A stretch of 64,000 nt of DNA from Conchocele bisecta (Eukaryota > Mollusca > Bivalvia > Lucinida > Thyasiridae), in the NCBI GenBank assembly GCA_029237695.1, contig CM055275.1, positions 84,748,068 to 84,812,067 on the forward strand. Direction: 5' to 3'. The stretch's first letter is position 1, and each line of letters starts with the position of its first letter. Of this stretch, positions 40,068 to 49,519 are shown piece by piece. The notes under the pieces were generated by a model that did no database searches, was not told the origin of the DNA, and was given only the letters and a program-made list of their open reading frames with translations. Both the position numbers and the translations under genes were made by a program.

Positions 40068-40120
40068 GTCGTAGGGGCGGGACTTCAAGCCAGGCCAGTA
40101 AACGATCAAAGGGCGGACCG
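40068..40120 (+). CDS. TCF4/TCF12-like (da): E-protein exon 6 of the window (basic segment)
   Basis: 53-nt exon, phase 1 to 0; acceptor TTGTGTTTACAG, donor GTAAGT at 40121. Completes Gly, then RRGGTSSQASKRSKGGP. In TCF4/TCF12 this region reads RRRPL... and then KKVRKVPPG, so the shared pattern is an RR(R) cluster, a Ser-rich spacer and a basic K-R-x-K ending in P; in vertebrates it overlaps a nuclear localisation signal. The following LPSSVY exon was not found in the remaining 23.8 kb, implying a very long intron. Confidence 0.76.
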
Positions 40121-40244
40121 GTAAGTCTGTTAGATATATATGATGTATATGCTTGTGTTTAGCAAGTTTTCCAATTTCAGCAATCTCCAAGGACATATAC
40201 CCACCTCAACATGCACATGTCCCTTAGCCCTTACCAAGGTGAGG

Positions 40245-40311
40245 GATCATGTGGTTTCCGTCTTCAACCACGTATGCTTGTGGATCAATTTGTGTGTACA
40301 AGAGGTACATG
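40245..40311. repeat. Arm of a three-part inverted-repeat cluster
   Basis: GGATCAATTTGTGTGTACAA matches the palindrome arms at 40630 and 40745. Confidence 0.6.
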
Positions 40312-40577
40312 TGCAAAGTATACTTTGAGGGAGCAATCATTGATTTTTCCGAAATGCATTATTTCATGCAGAACTAACGATTGCATATATTTGATGATTA
40401 AAACTATGCAGAATTATTATACTGAATTTATTACATTATCACAGCCAAAATTGGCTGTGATAATGTAATAAATTCAGTATAATAAAAATTAATAAATTGA
40501 TCCTAAAATTAAAAATTTCTCCCTCAAAGTATACTTTGTTAGGAAAGTATACTTTGCAATGTTGATGAAATCGGCTA
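40312..40577 (+). mobile_element. A-family MITE, copy 6 (5' end truncated)
   Basis: Begins GCAAAGTATACTTTGAGGGA, lacking the outer end; right end GAAATCGGCTA. Confidence 0.88.
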
Positions 40578-40619
40578 CTGTTGCAACAAGTACCACAAGA
40601 CTCCTGTGAGCTGAAATAA

Positions 40620-40775
40620 AGTAGTACGCACGAATTGATCCACAAGTATACCTGGTTGAGTACATGCGAGTCGGTCCGTCCGATGCTGATAGTGTGACTA
40701 TCGGCATCGGTCGGACTCGGATGTACTCAACCAGGTTTACTTGTGGATCAATTTGTGCGTACAAAAGGTACAAGC
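40620..40775. repeat. Imperfect palindrome, roughly 70-bp arms
   Basis: GTACGCACGAATTGATCCAC...CTGGTTGAGTACATGCGAGT faces ACTCGGATGTACTCAACCAG...GTGGATCAATTTGTGCGTAC around ATAGTGTGACTAT. Confidence 0.8.
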
Positions 40776-41245
40776 AGACTATTTATAGGTGCACAAGCAA
40801 GTGGGTTCACAAGTGTGACGCAGTGTGTACGTACGAACGACGTGACGTCTTGTGTTGTTAGATGTATCTACAGAAGGGTTCATTTAATATCTTGATAATG
40901 GGATGATGGATTGTTGTTAAACATAGGTTTTCATGTTGTCGAAGAATTGGTTACCATCAATGTAAATGAAAATTTAGAGCCTGTTAATGTAAGAAATAAA
41001 CGGTATCAAAGTTATTGTAATGAACTTTTATGGCACTCATAAAACACATAAGTCATCGTCTTTGATGCGCTATATATCATAAAAATCCATCCGTTTGTAA
41101 GGAAGATTTTAAAGAAAATATACTGTAAAAAGATCACTTAGCCAATACCATAATTACTGTTTGTCATGGTAACTCGCATAAGGCCATACAATTTAGTTTC
41201 ATTGGAAATGAAGTGGTGCGGTTGGGAGTCTTAATTTAATTAATA
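40776..41245. other. Intronic stretch, no recognised feature
   Basis: No repeat family or exon-like block. Confidence 0.3.
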
Positions 41246-41451
41246 CAGTGGAACCTCTCTAAACCGGACACCCTAAGAACATAAGTGTGGTTAATTTTGA
41301 TGAGTTTCGATATAGTCTTAGCACTATTGATATTGTTTGTGTGCGTGTGAAGCCCATACACGCGTGTCTTGGAGTGCTCATAATGTTGCATTTTAGTGAA
41401 ACCTCTCTAAACCAGACACCCTGTGGTGTCTGGTTTAGAGAGGTTCCACTA
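41246..41451. mobile_element. L-family MITE, copy 3
   Basis: CAGTGGAACCTCTCTAAACC to GTTTAGAGAGGTTCCACT, preceded by TA; a tight palindrome (CCAGACACCCTGTGGTGTCT) closes the right side. TA flanks suggest a pogo/mariner-type target. Confidence 0.8.
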
Positions 41452-41898
41452 TAAACACAAATTAACAATGTTTTTGGAGGATTGTGGGGATAAGAAACTA
41501 AGAAATTAATGTTCCCTGGTCTAATGACGGCAGCTAGCATCATTTTAAGGCATATTTTGTCACTGGTGGCGAGCCCTGTAAAAGTGGGCGAAAGTTAATT
41601 TACCAGCAAGCTGTTGCCGAGGTTTTTGTTATGCTAATTTGTTAATTTATGGTCGCCATGGTAACCACAGTTGTAAGATGTTCGGCTGCACCAGGTTAAC
41701 AAGCTATCTGATCATGTATATATAGGACGCTTTGTGAATTAAACTTTCATGCATTGTTCGGCAATATCCTTTCTTTTTATGTTAGTACAGTTACTAACAG
41801 TATTTTTGGCTGTTTCTGTAGCTGTTTGTCAGCTATATTGTCAATAGGATTTTTTTTTTTTTTAAATTTATAGAAAAAAATCCCCATTGAAGGATTAA

Positions 41899-42100
41899 AT
41901 TATTTGAGAAGCATAAAAGTGTCATCTGCTGTTATTTTATATTCTATCTTCTTTCTCAATAAAAACATGGTTTGACAGTACTTTAGAATCATTTCCACTG
42001 GAAATGATTCTAAAGTGCTGTCACACCATGCTTTTGATGAGATAAATGGAAAAAATAAAATAAACAGCAGACGACAAAATTTAATTCAGCATTGCAGGGG
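41899..42100. mobile_element. C-family TTAA MITE
   Basis: Left TTAA at 41895; GTGTCATCTGCTGTTATTTT; core TAGAATCATTTCCACTGGAA; right CAGCATTGCAGGGG then TTAA at 42101. Confidence 0.85.
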
Positions 42101-42535
42101 TTAAAAGTGACTTGATAATACTATACTATACATTTACATAGCAAAAACGTTTCCAGGTTGAATTAATTCAAATATTATTATATTATGAAAACATATTAAC
42201 AATCAGTTGGAGAAAAAATAGCATTTGCTATGCTAGTTATTTTCAATATCTTTTCTTTACCAAATCCAGAAACAAGTAAAAATGCACAATTAACTTTGTA
42301 TTTTCATTTATTTGTTTCTGAATGTATATGATACGTAATGCAACAGTATTATCCGATCTCATATTATCACGTTTATGTAAACGAACATCAATATATCGAT
42401 ATAAATAATGTTTGACCCCCCAAGTATTGATAGGTGAATATGCCAAATTTGGTAATTACGATTGAGCTGTCATTAGCAGATGTGATAATTAACCGTTTAC
42501 AGTGCAACTGCTTAATACGGCTTCTTATAAATCAA

Positions 42536-42978
42536 TCAGATGTGGCTGTCACTGGAGGAATGGGCTTATGGGTTTGTGCATACGCATAGTCTGGTACGCA
42601 GTCTGATCAGCATCTGTAGCCTATTTCACCAACATTGCAAAGTATACTTATCTAGCAAAGTATACTTTGAGCGGGAAATTTTCAATTTAAGGATAAATTT
42701 ATTAATTTTTATTACACTGAATTTATGACATTATCACAGCCATTTTGGCTGTGATAATGTAATAAATTCAGTATAATAATTCTGTATACTTTTAGTCATC
42801 AAATATATGCAGTAGTTATAGTTCTATATGACACATTGAATACATTTTGGGAAAAATAAATGATTACTCCCTCAAAGTGTACTTTGCTAGATAAGTATAC
42901 TTTGCAATGTTGGTGAAATAGGCTGCAGATCAGTCTGTGCATACGCGTAGTCTGGTGCGCACAGTCTGATCTGCATCT
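42536..42978. mobile_element. M-family repeat split by A copy 7
   Basis: GTGGCTGTCACTGGAGGAAT, GCGCATAGTCTGG-like words (CATACGCATAGTCTGGTACG), then after the insertion CATACGCGTAGTCTGGTGCG. Confidence 0.6.
42617..42925 (-). mobile_element. A-family MITE, copy 7
   Basis: TAGCCTATTTCACCAACATT to GAAATAGGCTG, flanked by CTG and CAG. Confidence 0.9.
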
Positions 42979-43221
42979 GGGGGGCGTTTTACTAAACTTC
43001 CTACGACTAAAATGTTTGTAAGTGCAAAATTATGATAGTCTGTAAATTTCACATTAACAATGTTTTCTTGTAAATAATTGTTGGATTTACATTTATTGAG
43101 CATAGGCTGCATATGCAGCCTATGCTCAATAAATGTAAATCCATCAATTGAAATTTGCAGACGATTCTACATTTGCGCTTACGAACATTTTAGTCGTAAG
43201 AAGTTTAGTGAAACGGCCCCC
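42979..43221. mobile_element. J-family MITE, copy 4 (full length)
   Basis: GGGGGCGTTTTACTAAACTT to AAGTTTAGTGAAACGGCCCC with the complete GAGCATAGGCTGCATATGCA core. Confidence 0.9.
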
Positions 43222-43239
43222 AGGACTGTTCACCTTGGC

Positions 43240-43363
43240 ATTCCATCGAGAAAATGCCTGTCATGCATCTAACAACAAGCATTGACCACGAGAGTGTGCT
43301 ATTTTATCAGGAGCTGCACTGGTCACAAATCCCATCAGCCCCATTTCTCCAGTCACAGCCACT
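43240..43363. mobile_element. M-family half copy
   Basis: GAGCTGCACTGGTCACAAAT to AGCCCCATTTCTCCAGTCAC. Confidence 0.65.
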
Positions 43364-43371
43364 TGATAATG

Positions 43372-43856
43372 CAGAGCTGCCAACTGTTCCGATTTTTCCG
43401 TATTTGTTCCGTATTTGTTCCGGAAAATACGTTAGAAATACGGAAGTACGGACAACAATTAAAAAGTATGATTTTTAAAAAAAATCAGCGCGGGAATATC
43501 TGGAAATAATAATTTTGTTTCACATTTCTGCCAATAAATCCTATTTTTTCATTGACTGGTAATCATACTCGCCTAGGCGCCTACCATTTTGATTCTTGTT
43601 GTGTAGCAATAGTAGTTTCAAGCGCTCGGTGATACTGATTTCTTCATCACTTAAATTCATAAAATGTCTGCTCGAAAGCGCGCAGCCAACCGATTTGGGT
43701 CTTTTTTATCGAAAGAAGTTAAGAGAACACGGATGTTCATCACTGATTACAGCGAGACATGGCCCCATTTGGTCCTGTCAAAGCGCGGTGTTCCTGAAAA
43801 TAGCCCCTTTTTCTCTCCATGTTCGTCATGTGACCGACCTGGGGTTGGCAGCTCTG
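43372..43856 (+). mobile_element. hAT-like deletion derivative, 485 bp
   Basis: CAGAGCTGCCAACTGTTCCG to GGGGTTGGCAGCTCTG, flanked by a perfect 7-bp GATAATG (43365-43371, 43857-43863). It keeps the start of a transposase-like frame (next entry) and ends abruptly, so most of the coding region was deleted internally. Confidence 0.85.
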
Positions 43857-43861
43857 GATAA
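43664..43861 (+). pseudogene. Relic of a hAT-type transposase N-terminus
   Basis: An ATG frame of 65 codons beginning MSARKRAANRFGSFLSKE, with TRMFITDYSETWPHL and then FFSPCSSC. A W-P...F-x-x-C-x-x-C arrangement resembles the start of the BED/ZnF domain in hAT-like transposases (family knowledge, from memory). Frame ends within the right TIR; no catalytic domain. Not functional. It lies entirely inside the 485-bp element apart from the last five bases. Confidence 0.5.
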
Positions 43862-43863
43862 TG

Positions 43864-44005
43864 TTAATCACGGACACGTAACACTGCCAATATGAGTGCA
43901 TCAATTCAGGTCTCACAGGTCCATCCGTCCGTCCATGTACATTTGCGTCGAAAAGTCGAAAAGTTTGTAAGAGTTTCTTCAGTATGCAACGGGGGCATAT
44001 CCATA
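43864..44005. repeat. CCGTCC-bearing fragment
   Basis: CCATCCGTCCGTCCATGTAC and CGAAAAGTTTGTAAGAGTTT. Confidence 0.4.
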
Positions 44006-44009
44006 ATTT

Positions 44010-44180
44010 AAAAACATAATGTCTAGTTCATTTATGAACACGGGGTGTTTTTGTTCTCAATAATATGAAAATTACTTGCAAAAAGTGCAAATCCAGATGC
44101 GACGGCTCGTTACGAGCCGGCTCATCTGGATCTACACTGTTTGCCAACACCACTGTAGAGGGGTGCAGTGTTGAAATGGT
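44010..44180. mobile_element. D-family MITE, truncated
   Basis: CTAGTTCATTTATGAACACG, core GACGGCTCGTTACGAGCCGG, right GTGTTGAAATGGTTGA. Confidence 0.7.
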
Positions 44181-44200
44181 TGATCCATTTAAGTCTTTAA

Positions 44201-44417
44201 CCCATTACGTGCTGAATACACCTTTACGGGTATGACTTTTTAAAGATATTTTTGTTATTTCTCAATGAAAGTATATGTTGTGACCACTCATTTGAACCGT
44301 CTCGATGAGACGGTTCAAATGGTGGTCGCGACATATACTTCTGAGCGCATAGAAGGAAAATATTTAGGATTTTCCGCAAACATAATGGCGTGTGTCCTCA
44401 GCAGGACAAGGTTTGGG
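44201..44417. mobile_element. F-family TTAA MITE, full-length reference copy
   Basis: TTAA at 44197 and 44418. CCCATTACGTGCTGAATACA at the left, GACAAGGTTTGGG at the right, perfect ATTTGAACCGTCTCGATGAG core. Confidence 0.85.
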
Positions 44418-44584
44418 TTAATATTGTTATCTAAGCAACAGGTGGCAATGACATTCACTATCCTGGCTTACCCTATGCCACCCAACGCTAAACACAGACA
44501 TTAGTGTTTCTTGTATTGGATTGCGTCTGGTGAATAGAGAAGGATACTTAGACATCTAATACTCCCAACTGATTGCATCCTGGG

Positions 44585-44672
44585 GCCGTCTAATTCCCAC
44601 AATTTCCATCCCACTATTTCCGTCCCTATATGACCTTAGCTGTCGCTGGGACGTTAAATCCCATTCAATCCA
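44585..44672 (+). mobile_element. S2 SINE tail
   Basis: CATCCCACTATTTCCGTCCC, TAGCTGTCGCTGGGACGTTA. Confidence 0.5.
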
Positions 44673-45007
44673 TTTTCCGATAAAGTAGATGTTTTGAGGT
44701 CTAATTCCTGCAGATGAAACCTTTGTTTGCTGTCTAATTCCCCTGAACTGAAGTCGCGATTCACAAGGGAAAATCCTATATATGATATTTGTATGGCGAA
44801 ACCAGATGTTAGTGTCGTGTACGTAGCTCCCAAGGGGGTGTTGAGTTGTTTTTTACGGGTATTTAAAGGGAAACATAAGATATAATCTATCTCGCTATGG
44901 TTCCCTGTTGTTACCAGCTCACTGGTTCCCAGGAATTTTTATGTGATAATATTTGACTGTGACTTGAGAAATGGGGCTTATGACATTTATGACCAGTGTA
45001 GCTCCTG

Positions 45008-45301
45008 TAGCCGATTTCATAAAAATTGCAAAGTATACTTATCTAGCAAAGTATACTTTGAGGGAGTAATCATTTATTTCCCCGAAATGCATTATTTCAT
45101 ATAGAACTAACGACTGCATAGATTAAAAGTATGCAGAATTATTATACTGAATTTATTACATTATCACAGCCAAAATGGCTGTGATAATGTAATAAATTCA
45201 GTATAATAAAAATTAATAAATTTATCCTTAAATTGAAAATTTCTCCCTCAAAGTATACTTTGCTAGATAAGTATACTTTGCAATGTTGGTGAAATGGCCT
45301 A
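45008..45301 (+). mobile_element. A-family MITE, copy 8
   Basis: CTG, TAGCCGATTTCATAAAAATT to GAAATGGCCTA, CTG. Confidence 0.9.
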
Positions 45302-45394
45302 CTGATCTTCTAGCACTGTCCTGTGTTATGTGATAATATTTTACTGTGACTGGAGAAATGGGGCTTATGACATTTATGACCAGTGTAGCTCCAG

Positions 45395-45706
45395 TAGCCT
45401 ATTTCATCAAACTTGCAAAGTATGCTTATCTAGCAAAGTATACTTTGAGGGAGAAATTTTCAAGTTTTGGATAAATTTATTATTTTTTATTATTCTGACT
45501 TTATTACATTATCACAGCCATTTTGGCTGTGATAATGTAATAAATTCAGTATAATAATTCTGCATCCTTTTAATCATCAAATATCTGCAGTCGTTAGTTC
45601 TACATGTATATGAAATAATGCATTTCAGGAAAAATAAATGATTTCTCCCTCAAAGTATACTTTACTAGAAAAGTATACTTTGCTGCAATTTTGATGAAAT
45701 CGGCTA
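45395..45706 (-). mobile_element. A-family MITE, copy 9
   Basis: CAG, TAGCCTATTTCATCAAACTT to GAAATCGGCTA, CTG. Confidence 0.9.
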
Positions 45707-46025
45707 CTGATCTTCTAGCACGTCCTGTGTTATGTGATAATATTTTACTGTGATTGGAGAAATGGGGCTTATGACATTTATGACCGGTGTAGTTCCTGAT
45801 CTTCTGGCACGGTCCTGTGGCATGGTATACTGTTGTTGACTGAATGGCAATCAGTGTAGCTCCTGATCAGATTGTGGATGCACAGGGTTTTCTTGGTTAT
45901 GCAACCAATGTAACGTGAGGCTCGAACTCACCACCTATGGGGCCGTTTATGCCATACCAGTGTAGCAGTCCCAGATTGGCCTGCGCAGTCTGATCAGGGT
46001 CTAGACTGCTTGCCTGTCAGTTATT

Positions 46026-46135
46026 AAAACAGGGATGGGCCGTGCATAGCCTAGTTGATATGGCATTGGACTTTAATATTGGAGGATATGAGCTCAATCC
46101 TGTGAGTCACAAATGGGTGAGCTGTTGCAAAGGGA
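46026..46135 (+). mobile_element. tRNA-derived SINE head
   Basis: GTGCATAGCCTAGTTGATAT (A-box-like) and TATGAGCTCAATCCTGTGAG (B-box-like). Not a functional tRNA: anticodon and acceptor stems are not evident. Confidence 0.5.
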
Positions 46136-46199
46136 TTCAACTGTGGGATTCATACTTACCGGAATCCCGATATCCCTTGTTTGGTCCTTGGGTATATCT

Positions 46200-46434
46200 G
46201 GGGCCCGTTTCACTAAACTTCTTACGACTAAAATGTTCGTAAGTTCAAATTTAAGATCGTCTGTAAATGTCAATTTATGGATTTACATTTATTGAGCATA
46301 GGCTGCATATGCAGCCTATGCTCAATAACTGTAAATCCAATAATTATTTACAAGGAAACATTGTTAATTTGAAAATTACATAATTTTGCACTTACAAACA
46401 TTTTAGTCGTACAAAGTTTAGTGAAACGGCCCCC
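46200..46434. mobile_element. J-family MITE, copy 5
   Basis: GGGGCCCGTTTCACTAAACT to AAGTTTAGTGAAACGGCCCC with the full palindrome at about 46295-46333. Confidence 0.9.
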
Positions 46435-46435
46435 T

Positions 46436-46482
46436 GAGCTCCAGATAAGCTGCGTATTTGCCAAAAACCCAATTGAAATCAG
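46436..46482. mobile_element. H-family terminal fragment
   Basis: GAGCTCCAGATAAGCTGCGT and CCAAAAACCCAATTGAAATC. Confidence 0.6.
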
Positions 46483-46868
46483 AATGCAATGGAATGATTC
46501 AAAAGTGAAATCAAACCATTTATTGGGAAAGGAAACTAAATATGAACAGACAACATTTTTTGGTTCCCGTTGTTAATGGGTTAAATAACAACAGACACTC
46601 ATTAGTCGCCATGGTTATACTGCAGTGGTGTAGCCAGGGGTGGAGGTGTGAGTGCTGCAAAATATGGTTGCGTTTGTATTTTTACTATCACTTGTGTTTT
46701 TCTGAGGGAAATAACTACAATGAGTGTGAAAATTATAGCTTGAAACTCGCTATATATAATCAAGGAAATTGAATGTCAGGAATCTACTTTTTCCTCACGC
46801 CCCGCGTTTCAAACATGATCCACAATTCCCTCCCCAGTCAGCAAGAACCTGTCTATCCCACTGGTCTG
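46483..46868. other. Intronic stretch, no recognised feature
   Basis: No family repeat beyond a possible C-like remnant at the left edge (GGAATGATTCAAAAGTG). Confidence 0.3.
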
Positions 46869-47171
46869 TAGCCTATTTCACCAACATTGCAAAGTATACT
46901 TTTCTAGCAAAGTATACTTTGAGGGATACATTTTCAATTTAAGGATAAATTTATTAATTTTTATTATACTGAATTTATTACATTATCACAGCCATTTTGG
47001 CTGTGATAATGTAATAAATTCAGTATAATAATTCTGCATACTTTAAATCATGAAATATATGCATTTGTTAGTTCTATATGAACTAATGCATTTCAGGAAA
47101 AATAAATGATTACTCCCTCAAAGTATACTTTGCTAGAAAAGTATACTTTGCAATGTTGGTGAAATAGGCTA
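46869..47171 (-). mobile_element. A-family MITE, copy 10
   Basis: CTG on both sides; TAGCCTATTTCACCAACATT to GAAATAGGCTA. Confidence 0.92.
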
Positions 47172-47558
47172 CTGGACTGGTCAGTCCTGACACATGTTGG
47201 ACCACACAGTCTCCAGCTGTTGTTGTGTGTGAGATATCTGTCTGACACGGCCAAGAATGTGTATTACACGTGTTGGTAAACACAGCTGGCTCCTCGTGTC
47301 TGTCTACACTCCGGGAAATCCATTCATTCATTGATCCTCTCCTGCACCTGCTTGCAAATTAGTCGAGCAGATGTTTGCCTGGACTGTAAGTCGATCAGAG
47401 TTGTGGCCCTTTGGTTGTTGTCAGTGGTGGTGTTGTAAAGGGAGGTAATCCACGGTGTGCAATGGGGATTGTTTGGGTCTGAGTTGTCTGTACATGGGAT
47501 TGAATGTAGATTATGCAGGTGTCGACAAATTCTTCATTTTTCACTCGTCCAGATGTTT

Positions 47559-48030
47559 TAATCCTTTGCATGCTGGGAAATTTGTGGGCTATAAATATTT
47601 CAAAAATAGCAGACCACAATTCAGTATATTTCTTAAGAAATAAATACATGTATCATTAGAATTGAGTCCGGAGGACGCAGTTCTAATGAAATTCAAAGAC
47701 ATATTTACAGAGCATGGGTGTCGGAGCAGGTCCGGCAGGATCAATAATGTTGACATATTTGGAATATATATAAAAAAAAAAACGGAATGTAAAGATTTTG
47801 TTCTGCTATTTTTCTCGTTTCTCATCAGAAATGTATGTTGTTACCACTCAGTTGAACCGTCTCGGCGAGACTGAGTGGTAACAACATACACTTTGGGTGG
47901 GCAGCGGGTGCACCCACTAGATTCACCGGACCAATTTTATGATCTCCCTGCAGAGAGAAATAAGAAACTTTAATATACTCGTAATTTGTTGGATGTTATT
48001 TTCACCGCTAGCATTCAAAATTCAAAGAGT
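47559..48030. mobile_element. B-family TTAA MITE, copy 6, interrupted
   Basis: TTAATCCTTTGCATGCTGGG to TAGCATTCAAAATTCAAAGA. An insertion at about 47712-47951 carries an F-type hairpin (ACTCAGTTGAACCGTCTCGG) between GTGTCGGAGCAGGTCCGGCA and CTAGATTCACCGGACC. Confidence 0.75.
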
Positions 48031-48146
48031 TGATGCTTATGTCCAACTGTCTGTCTCTTCAAATTACCACTCGTCCAGATAGAAAATTCACTCGCCAATA
48101 CGAACGGACGAGTGGATTTATCGAGGCCTGGTAGGTAGTAGTTATT

Positions 48147-48286
48147 CAGGGATTCCGCTGGGGAAAATAAAAAAATTGCCACTTCAAAAAAAAATAAAAA
48201 AATTAAAGAAAATTGTTATTTTTTTATCGCCAATTGTTTATTTTTATCGCCAATTGCGAAAGTGGCGATTGCCAGCGGAATCCCTG
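48147..48286. mobile_element. I-family MITE, copy 6, perfect 6-bp duplication
   Basis: CAGGGATTCCGCTGGGGAAA to CCAGCGGAATCCCTG, GTTATT at 48141-48146 and 48287-48292. Confidence 0.93.
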
Positions 48287-48447
48287 GTTATTGTGCTTGT
48301 CCATTCACAAGTTTGCTAGGATATTTTATCAGATGATGTGGGGGGCGTTTGAGCAACATGATGATTGTGGGTGGTAGTGAGCTGATGTTGGGGTGGGCAA
48401 GAGGGTGGGGGAAGGGGTGAGGACGGTCAAATGTGTCGGTGAATTAC

Positions 48448-48691
48448 ACCCTTTCACCCCTACTAAGTAACTGGAATGAATTTTGACATGTTAATTTTGC
48501 AACCAATTCAACCAATCAACACAAAATGATTTTCAGACCAGTCCATTTATGAAAAGCGTGTGTTTTTGTTCTCAGCAATGAAAATTACTTGCAAAAAGTG
48601 CAGATCCTGATGAGACGGCTCGTCACGAGCCGGCTCATCTGGTTCTACACTGTTTGCCAATACCACTATACAGGCCTGTAGTGTTGAAAAG
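48448..48691. mobile_element. D-family MITE, copy
   Basis: ACCCTTTCACCCCTACTAAG to GTGTTGAAAAGG before TTAA; left TTAA decayed to TTAC. Confidence 0.85.
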
Positions 48692-48721
48692 GTTAAATGT
48701 TTGACAGTGATTGTTCCATGC

Positions 48722-48842
48722 TTGTTTTCAGAGGGGTGGGGTTGATAAACTAGGGGTAGAACATTGGTATTTCACTAGCATAGGTCGTGGGTTCAATCCC
48801 CTCAATAGGCAGGAAAAATGCTATCATAAAATGTCCACCCTA
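48722..48842 (+). mobile_element. tRNA-derived SINE head
   Basis: GATAAACTAGGGGTAGAACA (A-box-like) and CGTGGGTTCAATCCCCTCAA (B box GGTTCAATCC), 50 nt apart, then a non-tRNA body cut by a J fragment. Confidence 0.55.
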
Positions 48843-48913
48843 CTGGGGCCCCGTTTCACTAAGCTTCGTACGATAGAAAAAATTTGTGATAAGATTTTTA
48901 TGAAATTGGTTAT
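48843..48913. mobile_element. J-family terminal fragment
   Basis: GGGGCCCCGTTTCACTAAGC, CGTACGATAGAAAAAA. Confidence 0.5.
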
Positions 48914-48917
48914 TTAA

Positions 48918-49139
48918 CTCTTTGCATGCTAGTGGTGAAAATATCCGCCAAACAAATTAGGAGTATATTTTTTATTTCTCTCTGTAAATATGTCTTGGAA
49001 TTTCCTCAGGACTCAATTCTAATGAAATTCCAAGACATATTCATGATATTTACAAGGAGAAATAAAAGAAAATATGATGATTTTTCGTCCGCTATTTTTT
49101 AACTGTTTATAGCCCACAAATTTCTCAGCATGCAAAGAG
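48918..49139. mobile_element. B-family TTAA MITE, copy 7
   Basis: TTAA at 48914 and 49140; CTCTTTGCATGCTAGTGGTG to CAGCATGCAAAGAG; one stem arm shortened. Confidence 0.88.
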
Positions 49140-49235
49140 TTAAAGTAACGTGTCTCCCTATTGCTAAGAATTCCTACCCATGTGTACAGATCATTAAATG
49201 TGAACACATTATAGGAATGAATGGCATTTGATGTT

Positions 49236-49416
49236 TTCCCATTCACGGCACTAACCTACTATTCTCTATCTATTTTCCTTATTTCTGAACCAAAGTATAT
49301 GTTGTGACCACTCATTTGAACCGTCTCGGCGAGACGGTTCAAATGAGTGGTCACAACATATACTTCTGATGAGAAATAAAGAAATTATTCAGCCTTGCCA
49401 GATATTTTTCCCATTC
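49236..49416. mobile_element. P-family inner foldback, copy 4
   Basis: TTCCCATTCACGGCACTAAC...ACTATTCTC, a perfect F-type hairpin (49298-49362), then GCCTTGCCAGATATTTTTCC. Confidence 0.75.
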
Positions 49417-49519
49417 CCACCCATGTGTACAGATGATTAAATGCGAACACATCCAGGAATGATTTGCCAGCATCGGCTGTCTGAGTGCAAATGTACTGGT
49501 AAATATGGTGGGTGGAAGG

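Larger units (their letters stand above)
44950..45830. repeat. Tandem triplication of an M-derived unit with A MITEs at each junction
   Basis: ATTTTACTGTGACTGGAGAA...GGGGCTTATGACATTTATGA...CCAGTGTAGCTCC occurs at about 44952, 45340 and 45743, and GATCTTCTAGCAC..GTCCTGTG at 45303, 45708 and 45799. A copies 8 and 9 sit at the equivalent position but in opposite orientation. Confidence 0.8.
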
